Origin: JAAEQG01 sp023133475
GTDB taxonomy: Bacteria; Planctomycetota; Phycisphaerae; UBA1845
Reading direction: 5' to 3'
DNA length: 15,266 nucleotides
NCBI GenBank assembly: GCA_030631415.1
Contig: DAOVLE010000118.1
Span: forward strand, 1 to 15,266
Below are positions 1 through 7,281 of this stretch, piece by piece (positions within the stretch are counted from its first letter, which is position 1; each line of letters opens with the position of its first letter). Both the position numbers and the translations under genes were made by a program. The notes under the pieces were generated by a model. That model was not told where the DNA came from, did no database searches, and saw nothing but the letters and a program-made list of their open reading frames with translations.

Positions 1-1709
1 AGACCACGCGGACCATTAGCGTGACCACCGCCGGCACGTACAGTGTGACGGTGACCGACGCAACCGGGTGCGATGGCAGCGATAGCATCGACATTACGGT
101 GAATGCCAATCCGGTGCCGGCAATCAGCGCCGTGCCCGGGACGGAGGTTTGCGACGGCACGACGGTGACCCTCGATGCGGGGGCGGGATTCAGCTCCTAC
201 CTCTGGTCGCCGGGCGGTCAGACCACCCAGACAATCGATGTGACGGCCGGCGGCACCTACGGCGTGACAGTGACCAACGCCGCCGGGTGCGAGGGCAGCG
301 ATACCATCGACATCACCGTGAACGCCAACCCGGCACCGGACATCCTGGCTATTCCAGGGCCGGTGGCTTGCGAAGGCACAACGGTGACGTTGGATGCCGG
401 ATCGGGCTTCAGCAGCTACCTGTGGGCACCGGGCGGGCAGACTACCCGGACAATCGATGTGACGGTCACCGGCACCTACAGCGTGACGGTAACCAATGCC
501 GAAGGCTGCTCCGGCAGTGACAGCATCGACATCGCGGTCAACCCCAACCTGACGCCGACGATCACCGCCGCACCCGGTGAGGTGGTTTGCGACGGTGAGA
601 CGGTGACTCTCGATGCGGGGGTGGGCTTTAGCACCTACCTCTGGTCGCCCGGCGGCCAGACCACCCAGACGATCCAGGTGACCACTGGAGGCACCTACAG
701 CGTGACGGTGACGGATGGCGGCGGCTGTGATGGGTCCGACAGCATCACCATTACGGTGAACCCCACGCCCGCGGCGGGCATCACCGCAGCTCCGTCGGTG
801 TGCCCGGGGTCTGCCGGCAATAACGCTTCGGTCGCCAACGCCGGCCCAGGAGCCAGCTACGCCTGGAGCATCACCGGCGGCACGATCACCGATGGTGACG
901 ACGGCACCAGCCCGTCAATCATCTACACCTCCGGCACGGGAGCATCCTTGACGATTGAGGTCACGGTCACCAATTCGCACGGATGCTCAGCCGACGGAGA
1001 CGTGGTGGTCCCGATCCGCCCGGCAGTGGAGATCACCGCCACTCCCGGCACGGAAGTCTGTGACGGCGAAACGGTGACGCTCGATGCCGGAGCCTATTCG
1101 AGCTACTTGTGGTCGACGGGTGAGACCACCCAGACCATCGACGTGACCGTCAGCGGCAACTACAGCGTGACGGCGACAGATGCCATCGGCTGCGTGACCA
1201 CCGACGACATCGACATCACGGTGCATGCGAACCCGACTCCGACGATCACCGCCAACCCCGGCACGGAAGTGTGCGATGGCGAGACGGTGACGCTTGATGC
1301 CGGGGCCTATGCCGGCTACTTGTGGTCAACTGGTGAGACGACTCAGACCATTGACGTGACTGTCAGCGGCAACTACAGCGTGACGGTGACCGATGCCAAC
1401 GGCTGCCAGGGCACCGACGACATCGACATCACCGTGCACGACAATCCGGATTGCACGATCACCGCCCCAGTCTCAGTGCTTGCGGGGTCGTCGGGCAACG
1501 CGGCTTCGGTGCCGGTTGATCTCGATCCGGCGGCTGTTTACCTCTGGAGTATCGCCCCGGGTGACGGAACCATCGACACCGGCCAGGGCACCGACGCGAT
1601 CACCTTTACGGTGGCGGCACCTATAGGCGATTTTGTGGACATAACTGTGGAGATCACCGATAGCGACGGCTGCACGTGTACAGACACGGTCAGCATTCCG
1701 GTGATCTAG
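1..1709 (+). CDS. Secreted PKD/Ig-like repeat protein, 5' end outside window
   Basis: The reading frame is open to the left edge (codons from base 3 continue a repeat unit), so the protein is N-terminally truncated here; a GTG at 21 is only an internal Val. About 568 residues are visible. They form beta-rich repeats of two kinds. Type I (about 71-73 residues) runs PGTEVCDG.TVTLDAG, then YLWS.G, QTTQTIDV, GTYSVTVTDA.GC, and occurs as one partial and five full units. Type II (about 85 residues) starts CPGSAGNNASV and contains YAWSITGG, and occurs twice (about 771-1022 and 1446-1706). Most type I units carry a CDG Cys and a GC Cys, which suggests one disulfide per domain. The composition (Thr, Gly, Asp, Val; almost no Lys) fits an exported protein. 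Such repeats occur in large bacterial adhesins and matrix proteins. The protein ends at the last repeat with no visible anchor or sorting tail. Export and an adhesive or structural role are inference. Confidence 0.85.
   Translation, partial: TTRTISVTTAGTYSVTVTDATGCDGSDSIDITVNANPVPAISAVPGTEVCDGTTVTLDAGAGFSSYLWSPGGQTTQTIDVTAGGTYGVTVTNAAGCEGSDTIDITVNANPAPDILAIPGPVACEGTTVTLDAGSGFSSYLWAPGGQTTRTIDVTVTGTYSVTVTNAEGCSGSDSIDIAVNPNLTPTITAAPGEVVCDGETVTLDAGVGFSTYLWSPGGQTTQTIQVTTGGTYSVTVTDGGGCDGSDSITITVNPTPAAGITAAPSVCPGSAGNNASVANAGPGASYAWSITGGTITDGDDGTSPSIIYTSGTGASLTIEVTVTNSHGCSADGDVVVPIRPAVEITATPGTEVCDGETVTLDAGAYSSYLWSTGETTQTIDVTVSGNYSVTATDAIGCVTTDDIDITVHANPTPTITANPGTEVCDGETVTLDAGAYAGYLWSTGETTQTIDVTVSGNYSVTVTDANGCQGTDDIDITVHDNPDCTITAPVSVLAGSSGNAASVPVDLDPAAVYLWSIAPGDGTIDTGQGTDAITFTVAAPIGDFVDITVEITDSDGCTCTDTVSIPVI
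114..770 (+). repeat. Three tandem 219-bp coding repeats (type I PKD-like units)
   Basis: Three consecutive units at 114-332, 333-551 and 552-770 each encode 73 residues beginning near N.PxPxI.A.PG and ending ITVN. Unit length is constant and the core YLWSPGGQTTQTI is nearly unchanged, which points to recent duplication or strong structural constraint. The partial unit at the left edge shows that the array continues upstream. Confidence 0.8.
1023..1445 (+). repeat. Two tandem 213-bp coding repeats (shorter type I variant)
   Basis: Units at about 1023-1232 and 1233-1445 have a period of 71 residues. They differ from the first array by AYSSYLWSTGETTQTI replacing GFSSYLWSPGGQTTQTI and by ending ITVH. 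The pair is more alike to each other than to the first array, so it probably arose by its own duplication. Type II domains sit on both sides. Confidence 0.75.
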
Positions 1710-1723
1710 GATTCGGCCAATCG

Positions 1724-1764
1724 TGCGGGCGGTCGGTCGATATAGGCCGGCCGCCCGCATATTT
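1724..1764 (+). terminator. Terminator-like hairpin after the repeat protein
   Basis: TGCGGGCGGTCGG (1724-1736) pairs with CCGGCCGCCCGCA (1747-1759), 13 pairs with one G:T wobble, 10-nt loop, starting 15 bases after the stop codon. It is followed by TATTTC, a weak T tract. The position favours transcription termination. It could also be another dispersed palindrome. Confidence 0.5.
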
Positions 1765-1817
1765 CAGCGCAGTCGTCATGCCGCCTTTGGCGGCACCTGG
1801 AAACCATGAAAATGGAC

Positions 1818-1978
1818 GTAGGGTGGGTGGAACCTGCCGCAGGCAGGTGGAACCCACCAACCATGGACAAGTCCAAAGTCCCGCTGGTTTCTGACTTTGG
1901 ACTTTGGACTAGAGACTTTGGACTTATTAACCGGTGTGGTGGGTTGCGCTTCGCTCCGCGAAGCTCCACCCACCCTAC
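1818..1978 (+). repeat. Dispersed inverted-repeat-bounded element, copy 1
   Basis: The 161-bp element begins GTAGGGTGGGTGG and ends with its exact inverse CCACCCACCCTAC. Near each end is an inner hairpin: CCTGCC/GGCAGG at the left and GCTTCGC/GCGAAGC at the right. The centre is a degenerate repeat of GACTTTGGACTT. A second copy in opposite orientation lies at 5136-5305 and aligns over its whole length. No open reading frame of its own is convincing, so it is a non-autonomous or REP-like element. Confidence 0.85.
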
Positions 1979-2048
1979 AGGATGCCTCTGCATGAGGTTT
2001 TTTTAGAGCAGACAGTTTTGGGGTGTTATAAAGCGAGGTTTGGAAGAC

Positions 2049-3698
2049 ATGCGCGGCAGACTATTTATCGTTTTTTGTATCTGTGGTTTGGTGGGTATGC
2101 TGGTTTGGGCTCCGGTGTCAGTGGCTCAGAATCGAACCACTGGTTCGGAGAACCCGAGTCTGAGAACCGAGCCGATCCCCGCGGATGATTTGCCCCCCGG
2201 GGTTAGTGAGGGCAAGCGTCTGGTCACCTCGAACCTGCGGGTGGCGTCCATTTTGAGCCGTCTGGACATCGATGGTGACGGTCGCCCGGACAACTCCCCG
2301 GATACGGACGGCGATGGTTTGCCGGACAATTGGGAAGTTGGCGGGTTCGAGGCACGGGCGGCTGACGGAAGCCTGCCCGACCGGGTGGTGTACTTCCCCG
2401 CCCCGTCGCCGATTGTGCCGGGTACGCCGCCGACCCCGATTTTCTCACGTCTCCCGGTGGCGACCAGTGCGGTCAACCCGGATACCGACGGCGATGGCGT
2501 CAGCGACTTCACCGAAGTCTTCGGCCTGTTGTTTATCGATGAAAACCTTAACGGGATACTCGACTCCACCGAATGGGAAGACAGGAACACCGACGGGCTG
2601 CCCAGCCCCGGCGAATGGCCACGAAGCAACATCGGCACCATCACGAACCTGCTGCACGATTTCGATGGTTTCGTGTTCACCGATCCAACCAACTATGACA
2701 CCGACGGCGATGGGAAAAACGATCGTGAGGACAACGACCCTCTGATCAACCCGCGTGCCTTCGGGCTCACCGAACTGGTCATCACCCGGGCCAACATCGA
2801 AGGCGACAAGGACCTGGATAACGACGGGCTGGGGGATGGCATGGATATCGGAAACGACCTGGTGGAAGGTGATGGGGATGGTGCGGTTAAACAAACTTAC
2901 CAGGTGGTGGACAACCCGACGAGCATTCGCGAGTTGTTGAGCTACTTCCGCCAGGACCTGCTCAATGCCGGATACATACCCGAGTCCCAGATCGAAGACC
3001 TGCTGGGGCAGGACTGGGACGCCAACGGGCTGTGGCGAACCACCGACGTACGTGACTGGTCGATTATCATCGACACAAGCGACACGGCAGGCTTGCCGCC
3101 GTCGGAGTACTTCTGTCTGACCGGCTCGAGCGATTCGGCGAGTTATGCCTGCGATGCGGCTGGTGAGCGGCGGTTGTACGCAACCCAGCAGTTCGAGACG
3201 CTTGCGGAACTGTGGAATGAAAACAGCGGGTATGCCTCATACGGAGGCCGTGGAATTGGGTTGGGGTGGAACAGTCTGCTCAAGCCTTCGGGGCAAACCA
3301 AGTTTATTCCCGATTTCCACGTTTGGGCGATTCTCTATTCCTGGCGGATGCCCGGGTTCGACATCGACGGCGACGGGTTTATCGGCTCGCCCAACATTTC
3401 ATCGACCAAGCCCACCATGGCGGACTCCGGGATCGCCTCCGTGGCGGTGCGGAATGGCATCCTGGTGAACACGGTTCCACTGGACAGCACCGCGAGCAGC
3501 GATCTCCCCTTGGATGACCGCATCAAAGTCACGGAACACGATTCCGGAACGGGAGAGTCTCTGGATGACGAGGAGCCGGCCTTGAACGGTCGGATATCCG
3601 TCCCGGATGGCTTCCCGGCGTTTCCCTGTGGCACGATAGGCATGGTGTCTCTGATGGCGATGATGCTGGGGATAGCGGTCCTGCGGATGCGGCGTTAA
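2049..3698 (+). CDS. Exported calcium-binding (thrombospondin type 3 repeat) surface protein
   Basis: 549 residues from ATG 2049; GAGG at 2035-2038 and GGAAG at 2042-2046 lie upstream. Residues 1-27 form a signal peptide (MRGR, hydrophobic stretch, VSVAQ). Calcium-loop motifs of the DxDxDGxxD type occur near residues 73-82 (DIDGDGRPDN), 85-96 (DTDGDGLPDNWE), 143-156, 216-231, 253-266, 275-278 and 438-447 (DIDGDGFIGS). The last 23 residues are PCG-less-Pro CGTIGMV, a hydrophobic run, and RMRR, a tripartite layout (short motif with Cys527, membrane span, basic end) like known CTERM sorting signals. Together with the upstream repeat protein it suggests a cell-surface locus. The central 280-430 region is not recognised. 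No enzyme motif is seen; a structural or adhesive role is inferred. Confidence 0.8.
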   Translation: MRGRLFIVFCICGLVGMLVWAPVSVAQNRTTGSENPSLRTEPIPADDLPPGVSEGKRLVTSNLRVASILSRLDIDGDGRPDNSPDTDGDGLPDNWEVGGFEARAADGSLPDRVVYFPAPSPIVPGTPPTPIFSRLPVATSAVNPDTDGDGVSDFTEVFGLLFIDENLNGILDSTEWEDRNTDGLPSPGEWPRSNIGTITNLLHDFDGFVFTDPTNYDTDGDGKNDREDNDPLINPRAFGLTELVITRANIEGDKDLDNDGLGDGMDIGNDLVEGDGDGAVKQTYQVVDNPTSIRELLSYFRQDLLNAGYIPESQIEDLLGQDWDANGLWRTTDVRDWSIIIDTSDTAGLPPSEYFCLTGSSDSASYACDAAGERRLYATQQFETLAELWNENSGYASYGGRGIGLGWNSLLKPSGQTKFIPDFHVWAILYSWRMPGFDIDGDGFIGSPNISSTKPTMADSGIASVAVRNGILVNTVPLDSTASSDLPLDDRIKVTEHDSGTGESLDDEEPALNGRISVPDGFPAFPCGTIGMVSLMAMMLGIAVLRMRR

Positions 3699-3709
3699 AG
3701 CTATGGTGG

Positions 3710-3728
3710 CACCGGCGTCCCGCCGGTG
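3710..3728. repeat. Short perfect palindrome after surface-protein gene
   Basis: CACCGGCG (3710-3717) and CGCCGGTG (3721-3728) are exact inverses around TCC, starting 12 bases after the stop codon. There is no T tract. It may limit 3'-end decay or be another dispersed palindrome module; a terminator function is not supported. Confidence 0.55.
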
Positions 3729-3732
3729 AGGT

Positions 3733-3814
3733 GGGTGGCCCACCGCTTTAGCCGTGGGGGACGCGAATGCCGGACACAATTCGCGTCCCCCACGGCTAAA
3801 GCCATGGGCCACCC
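3733..3814. repeat. 36-bp inverted repeat with 10-base loop
   Basis: Arms at 3733-3768 and 3779-3814 match at 34 of 36 positions. The outer part reads GGGTGGCCCA followed by CGCTTTAG, and the inner part is GTGGGGGACGCGAAT. The outer module recurs in the arms of the 7107-7263 element and in the hairpin at 13477-13508. This marks a family of palindromes with a common end and different cores. The element is intergenic and non-coding. Confidence 0.8.
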
Positions 3815-3874
3815 GAACGGTGAGGTGTAGGGCGGGTTCCACCCGAACGGCGGGGTGTAGGGCGGGTTCCACCC
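3815..3874. repeat. Two 30-bp tandem repeats
   Basis: Two adjacent copies (3815-3844, 3845-3874) differ only near the GAACGGTGAGG/GAACGGCGGGG start and share GTGTAGGGCGGGTTCCACCC, which itself contains GGGCGGGT/ACCC symmetry. A related copy with TTTC instead of TTCC lies at 10692-10712. Because 30 is a multiple of three, translation through it gives a false protein repeat ahead of the next gene. Confidence 0.75.
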
Positions 3875-3894
3875 GCCTACTGTGCCTGTATAGT
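3867..3894 (+). promoter_or_regulatory. Possible promoter giving a near-leaderless transcript
   Basis: TATAGT at 3889-3894 resembles a -10 box. TTCCAC at 3867-3872, contributed by the tandem repeat, is a weak -35 match with a 16-base spacer. A start point about seven bases after the -10 would fall at or next to the ATG at 3904, which has no Shine-Dalgarno sequence. The gene may therefore be leaderless. Weak evidence. Confidence 0.3.
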
Positions 3895-3903
3895 GCTTAC
3901 ATC

Positions 3904-5124
3904 ATGTTAAAAATCATCCTGTTTGAAGATCACCAATTCATAGGATTCTGCCCGCTGATCTACTGGCGAACGGTTTTTGAGCTCTTCTGCGGTCGCCGCA
4001 CGCTGATGGATCGGGCTGCTCATTACCTGAAAAAACCCATCACCGGGCTATGGGTCCGCGATTGGATAGCCGGGCATGCCGCTCAACACTGTCAGGTTCC
4101 GGTGAACTCCGCCGCCGAACCGGGCACCGTGCTGGTCAACGGTCGCTGGCTGGTCACAGGCCCGGTCGAGTTTCATTCCCCACCCTGTGTGGGGACCAAG
4201 GATGGCGCTGTAGTGTACGTCGCTTGTGACGAGCAACTCGCCCGGCGGCTTAGCCCGCAGGCGATGCTGGACGCTGCCCAATGCCGCCGGCTTCTGGAGG
4301 GCGTGCGCCGCGAGGAGGTCGAAGCTGTCCTCGTGGGCTATCCCTGGGACCTTATCACATACAACAGCGAGGCTCTGGAGAACGACTGGATGTCGGTCTC
4401 ACATGGGATCGAGGGGACGGTGAGCAGTTCGGCGGTCATCGTGGACATTTCCCGCGTTGGCGTCGAGCACGGAGCCACCGTCAAACCCACCGCCTGCCTC
4501 GATGCCTCCACCGGGCCCGTGCACATCAGCCACAACGCCACGGTCGAGGCTCACGTTATCATCCAAGGGCCTGCATACATCGGCCCTGGAACGCTGGTCA
4601 AACCGCACACCCACATTTACGGGGGAACCAGCATCGGGCCTTTCTGCAAGGTGGGCGGCGAAATCGACGCCACCATCATCGCCAGCCACTCCAACAAGCA
4701 GCACCACGGATTCCTGGGGCATTCCTACGTCGGCTCGTGGGTGAACATCGGAGCCGGCACCAGCAATTCGGACCTGAAGAACACCTATGGCCCGATTCGT
4801 ATGCGAATTGGCCGCGATCAGATCGATACCGGGCGGCACTTCCTGGGGGCGGTGATCGGCGATCACGTCAAGATCGGCATCAACCAGAGCATCCCCACCG
4901 GCGCCTCGATCGGATTCGCCGCCAGCCTCTTCACTTCCGCCCTGCTGCCCAAATACGTCCCGTCGTTTGCTTGGCTAACCGACGCGGGAACAGGCCAGGG
5001 CGATCCGAAACGACTGATGGAGACCGCGCGGGTGGTGATGGCCAGACGAAACGTCACGCTCTGCGAAGAAGCTGAAAAGCTCTTTCTGAACCTGCCGGAA
5101 ATAGCCCGGCAACTGGAAGGATAG
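3904..5124 (+). CDS. GlmU-like putative sugar nucleotidyltransferase with left-handed beta-helix
   Basis: 406 residues from ATG 3904 (MLKIILFEDHQF). The first 170 residues resemble the divergent nucleotidyltransferase domain of the GlmU-like family found in Bacteroidetes and Planctomycetes, with FEDH, PL.Y.R...EL..G and a conserved Asn-Gly-Arg (79-81). The classic GxGTRM loop of true GlmU is absent. From about residue 176 to 380 hexapeptide-repeat turns build a left-handed beta-helix (HISHNATVEAHVIIQGPAYI, IGPGTLVKPHTHIYGG). The signature HHGFLGHSYVGSWVNIGAGT, then SNSDLKNTYGPIRM, is typical of the family. It probably transfers a nucleotidyl or acyl group in sugar-nucleotide synthesis for cell-surface glycans; the substrate is unknown. 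Longer N-terminal extensions are translated repeat DNA and were excluded. No strong ribosome binding site is seen. Confidence 0.85.
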   Translation: MLKIILFEDHQFIGFCPLIYWRTVFELFCGRRTLMDRAAHYLKKPITGLWVRDWIAGHAAQHCQVPVNSAAEPGTVLVNGRWLVTGPVEFHSPPCVGTKDGAVVYVACDEQLARRLSPQAMLDAAQCRRLLEGVRREEVEAVLVGYPWDLITYNSEALENDWMSVSHGIEGTVSSSAVIVDISRVGVEHGATVKPTACLDASTGPVHISHNATVEAHVIIQGPAYIGPGTLVKPHTHIYGGTSIGPFCKVGGEIDATIIASHSNKQHHGFLGHSYVGSWVNIGAGTSNSDLKNTYGPIRMRIGRDQIDTGRHFLGAVIGDHVKIGINQSIPTGASIGFAASLFTSALLPKYVPSFAWLTDAGTGQGDPKRLMETARVVMARRNVTLCEEAEKLFLNLPEIARQLEG

Positions 5125-5135
5125 CAAAGCTTCCC

Positions 5136-5305
5136 GTAGGGTGGGTGGAGCTTCGCGGAGCGCAACCCACCGCACCGGCTAATAAGTCCAAAGTCCCTAG
5201 TCCAATGTCCAAAGTCAGAAACCAGCGAGACTCTGGACCTTGGACTTTGGACTCGTCCCTGGTTGGTGGGTTCCACCTCGCTCCGCGAGGTTCCACCCAC
5301 CCTAC
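5136..5305 (-). repeat. Dispersed inverted-repeat-bounded element, copy 2 (inverted)
   Basis: 170 bp bounded by GTAGGGTGGGTGG and CCACCCACCCTAC. Its reverse complement aligns end to end with 1818-1978, including the GACTTTGGACTT-like centre, with a longer central run. The end hairpin that reads CCTGCC/GGCAGG in copy 1 reads CCTCGC/GCGAGG here, so both stem strands changed together. It starts 11 bases after one gene's stop and its far end supplies the TAG of the convergent membrane-protein gene. Confidence 0.85.
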
Positions 5306-5763
5306 GAATGGGAATCGGGCGATTGGCCCGGAGACTCGACCGGTATCTCCCCCTCGTCTCTCCCCGCCAACAGATCGTACTCACGCCAGTTCCGGTATCC
5401 AGAATACGCAAACATGGCGGCGAAAAGCAAGTCAAACAATGCCTGACGCGAGCTGTCACGGTAGATCAGGGCGCTGCTGATCGCCAGGCCCGAAGCGATA
5501 AGCATACTGATCAACGCATCGACCAGAAGCGCGGAGCGAATCCCGATGAAAGAAAGCACTGCGGAGACCAGCATCGCCCCTCCACCGATGCGTAAGGTGT
5601 ACACAAAAAGCATCCAGCCCTGGAACTGGGGGGCAATGGATTCTTCCGGAATCCGCGAATATATCCCAAAATAGAGCATGATGCTTGCCGCACCAAGTGC
5701 CCAGATCGTGTTCCGCCGAACCGCAGAGCGGATCATAGTATCATGCCCAGGAGGTTTGAACAT
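5302..5763 (-). CDS. Small membrane protein of unknown function
   Basis: 153 residues from the ATG at 5763; a weak AAGG lies about nine bases upstream. An alternative Met is at residue 10. Four hydrophobic stretches (about 19-36, 49-72, 76-101 and 107-122) suggest four transmembrane helices, with a basic N-terminus (RSAVRRN) and an acidic, hydrophilic tail from residue 128 (DEGEIPVESPGQS). I do not recognise the family. The stop codon TAG lies in the terminal repeat of the 5136-5305 element, so the last residues may derive from insertion of that element. The gene is convergent with the GlmU-like gene and divergent from lipA, with no obvious functional partner. Confidence 0.7.
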   Translation of the reverse strand: MFKPPGHDTMIRSAVRRNTIWALGAASIMLYFGIYSRIPEESIAPQFQGWMLFVYTLRIGGGAMLVSAVLSFIGIRSALLVDALISMLIASGLAISSALIYRDSSRQALFDLLFAAMFAYSGYRNWREYDLLAGRDEGEIPVESPGQSPDSHS

Positions 5764-6139
5764 GCCGTTGCCCTTTATTGCCTTCCACTGATTTCACTGT
5801 AAACCGCTTTTCCCCGCCGGTCAACGCCAACTAGTGCTCCGTAACGCCTGTACTAATGGCGGGTGTGGGTGCCCCACCCAGCAATCGCATCTCACCCGGA
5901 TAATTCACCGCCGAGAGGAACGGGGGAAATTGAAAATTGAAAATGAAAAATGGAAAATGGAGGGATGTGAGACATTGTCGTTGGGCGTACTCCCCTCCTT
6001 CTTCTCTGCGTTCTCTGCGTCTCTGCGTTCATGAAAAATGTAGGTCAGCGGCGGCACTTGAAATCCCTCCGCGTGCGTCTATGATCCGAGCGTTTGGTTC
6101 CGCGGGGCGAGGCTCGGCGGTTCACTTTTTGTCGAGGGC
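5764..6139. other. Divergent intergenic region, 376 bases, repeat-rich
   Basis: This gap between two outward-facing genes holds a short GTGGG/CCCAC palindrome near 5866-5879 preceded by GTGCTCCGTAACGC (related to GTGCTCCGTGACGC at 13448-13461). It also holds the CCGGATAATT/GCAGAG element at 5895-6036, inside which is an A/T-rich tract of GAAAATTGAAAAT type (5928-5960). The promoters of both genes should lie here, but I cannot pick them out. No credible gene is seen. Confidence 0.55.
5895..6036. repeat. CCCGGATAATTC / GCAGAGACGCAGAG dispersed element
   Basis: The left edge is CCCGGATAATTCACCGC (5895-5911). The right edge is the inverse of TTCATGAACGCAGAGACGCA (to 6036). Between them is the GAAAATTGAAAAT tract. 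The same left-edge and GCAGAG modules are joined directly at 9115-9140, 10153-10191 and 10604-10638. It looks like a composite of a short mobile or recombining repeat. Confidence 0.6.
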
Positions 6140-7126
6140 GTGTTCTTGGATCGGTCGGAAGCATTGCCATCAAACCCGCATCGGTCTCGGCGGAGGTTGC
6201 CGGCATGGCTCAAGCGGCCTCTGCCCGGTGGGCGGGGATTCGCCAGGACCAAAGGGATCATCGCCCGCAGTCGTATCGCCACCGTATGCCGGGATGCCCG
6301 GTGCCCCAACCTGACCGAGTGCTGGTCCAAGCACACCGCAACCTTTATGATCCTGGGGCATAGGTGCACACGCAGATGCCGGTACTGTTCGGTGGAAACC
6401 GGCCGACCGCAGGCTCCGGACCCGGATGAGCCACAACGGTTGGCTGGTGCGGTGGAAGAGTTGGGTTTGCTCCATGCGGTGATCACCGCGGTGGCCCGCG
6501 ACGACCTTCCCGACGAAGGTGCAGGCCACTTCGCACGTTGCATTGCGGCGATCCGAGCCCGGTCCCCACGGACCTCTGTCGAAGTGTTGCCCGCGGACCT
6601 GCACGCCCGCCGCGAATTGGTTCGGATCATCTGCGATGCCCGACCCGACGTCTACAATCACAATATCGAGATGGTTGAACGGTTGACGCCCGTGTTGCGC
6701 CCGCAAGGAGACTATCGGCGGTCGTTGGAGGTGCTGCAAATCGTGCGCGAGATCGGCCCGGGGATCATTACGAAATCAGGCCTGATGCTCGGGCTTGGTG
6801 AGACCTGGAACGAAGTTTTGCATACCTTTGACGATTTGCGTGCGGTCGGCTGTGCGGTGCTCACGATCGGGCAGTACTTGGCGCCGACGAGCCGGCATGT
6901 CCCGATTGCCAGGTTCTACTCGCCTGAGGAGTTTGTCGAACTTGCCGAGCGGGCTCGTGAGTGTGGTTTTTTGAGTGTGGAGTCCGCCCCGTTCGTGCGT
7001 TCCAGCTACAACGCCGCGGAGGTTTTCGCTGCAATCAAACAGCATAATGAGAGCATGACGGGGGATCAGCCCCCGAAAGGGGCGACGGAATTCGCGGTGA
7101 GCCCGGCGGGTGGCCCATCGCTTTAG
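6140..7126 (+). CDS. lipA: Lipoyl synthase
   Basis: 328 residues. LipA is a radical-SAM enzyme that inserts two sulfurs into protein-bound octanoyl groups to make the lipoyl cofactor of 2-oxoacid dehydrogenases and glycine cleavage. The auxiliary 4Fe-4S motif C-x4-C-x5-C is at Cys50, 55 and 61 (CRDARCPNLTEC). The radical-SAM CxxxCxxC is at Cys76, 80 and 83 (CTRRCRYC). VARDDLPDEGA, NHNIEMV, KSGLMLGLGET, GQYLAPT and the C-terminal RSSYNA (287-292) complete the family signature. The start is uncertain: GTG 6140 is only two bases after GAGGG (6134-6138), while TTG 6146 is better spaced (seven bases). The last roughly 20 residues (after NESMTG) are repeat-derived, and the stop TAG lies in the 7107-7263 element. 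No lipB is seen nearby. Confidence 0.95.
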   Translation: MFLDRSEALPSNPHRSRRRLPAWLKRPLPGGRGFARTKGIIARSRIATVCRDARCPNLTECWSKHTATFMILGHRCTRRCRYCSVETGRPQAPDPDEPQRLAGAVEELGLLHAVITAVARDDLPDEGAGHFARCIAAIRARSPRTSVEVLPADLHARRELVRIICDARPDVYNHNIEMVERLTPVLRPQGDYRRSLEVLQIVREIGPGIITKSGLMLGLGETWNEVLHTFDDLRAVGCAVLTIGQYLAPTSRHVPIARFYSPEEFVELAERARECGFLSVESAPFVRSSYNAAEVFAAIKQHNESMTGDQPPKGATEFAVSPAGGPSL

Positions 7127-7263
7127 GGGCTGTCGATTTAGTCTGTAGCGTCGCCCCTTGTGGGCGGCGCACCCTCGTTTCTCGTCACCCACAAGGGGTG
7201 ACGCTACATTGGGGGTCGCCACGGATGATTAAATCGACAGCCCCTAAAGCGATGGGGCACCCG
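7107..7263. repeat. Nested inverted-repeat element between lipA and tmk
   Basis: Outer arms at 7107-7140 and 7230-7263 match at 33 of 34 bases (CGGGTGGCCCATCGCTTTAG, continuing GGGCTGTCGATTTA). Inside, a second inverted repeat at 7144-7164 and 7188-7208 matches at 20 of 21 (TGTAGCGTCGCCCCTTGTGG, next base G). The element fills nearly the whole gap, supplies the lipA stop codon and ends 18 bases before the tmk ATG. A left-half copy in inverse orientation lies at 9152-9211. Confidence 0.85.
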
Positions 7264-7281
7264 CTCGGGACGAGGATTTGT

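Larger units (their letters stand above)
1710..2048. other. Intergenic region, 339 bases, mostly repeat
   Basis: It holds the terminator-like hairpin (1724-1764) and the inverted-repeat element at 1818-1978. It also has a run of seven T (1998-2004) after a weak CCTC/GAGG stem, and an A/T-rich TTATAA at 2026-2031 just ahead of the next gene that could be a -10 box but has no convincing -35. I see no credible gene here. Confidence 0.6.

Noticed and set aside
2126..2692. 188-codon minus-strand open frame opposite the calcium-binding protein
   Set aside because: It is antisense to the DGDG repeats, giving Ser/Pro-rich low-complexity residues with no motif; the plus-strand protein has signal peptide, calcium loops and sorting tail.
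3815..3874. CRISPR array
   Set aside because: Only two direct repeats, joined without spacers, and no cas genes nearby.
3754..3903. 50-residue N-terminal extension of the GlmU-like protein
   Set aside because: The extra residues contain the repeat RTVRCRAGST/RTAGCRAGST, which is only the translation of the 30-bp tandem repeat and a palindrome arm; family similarity begins at MLKIILFEDH.
4281..5075. 264-codon open frame overlapping the GlmU-like gene
   Set aside because: It lies wholly inside a well-supported gene in another frame, is rich in Arg/His/Pro as expected from a shifted high-GC frame, and shows no domain.
7198..7281. Upstream start for tmk
   Set aside because: The 28 added codons lie in the nested inverted-repeat element; ATG 7282 has a well-spaced GAGG and leads directly to the P-loop.
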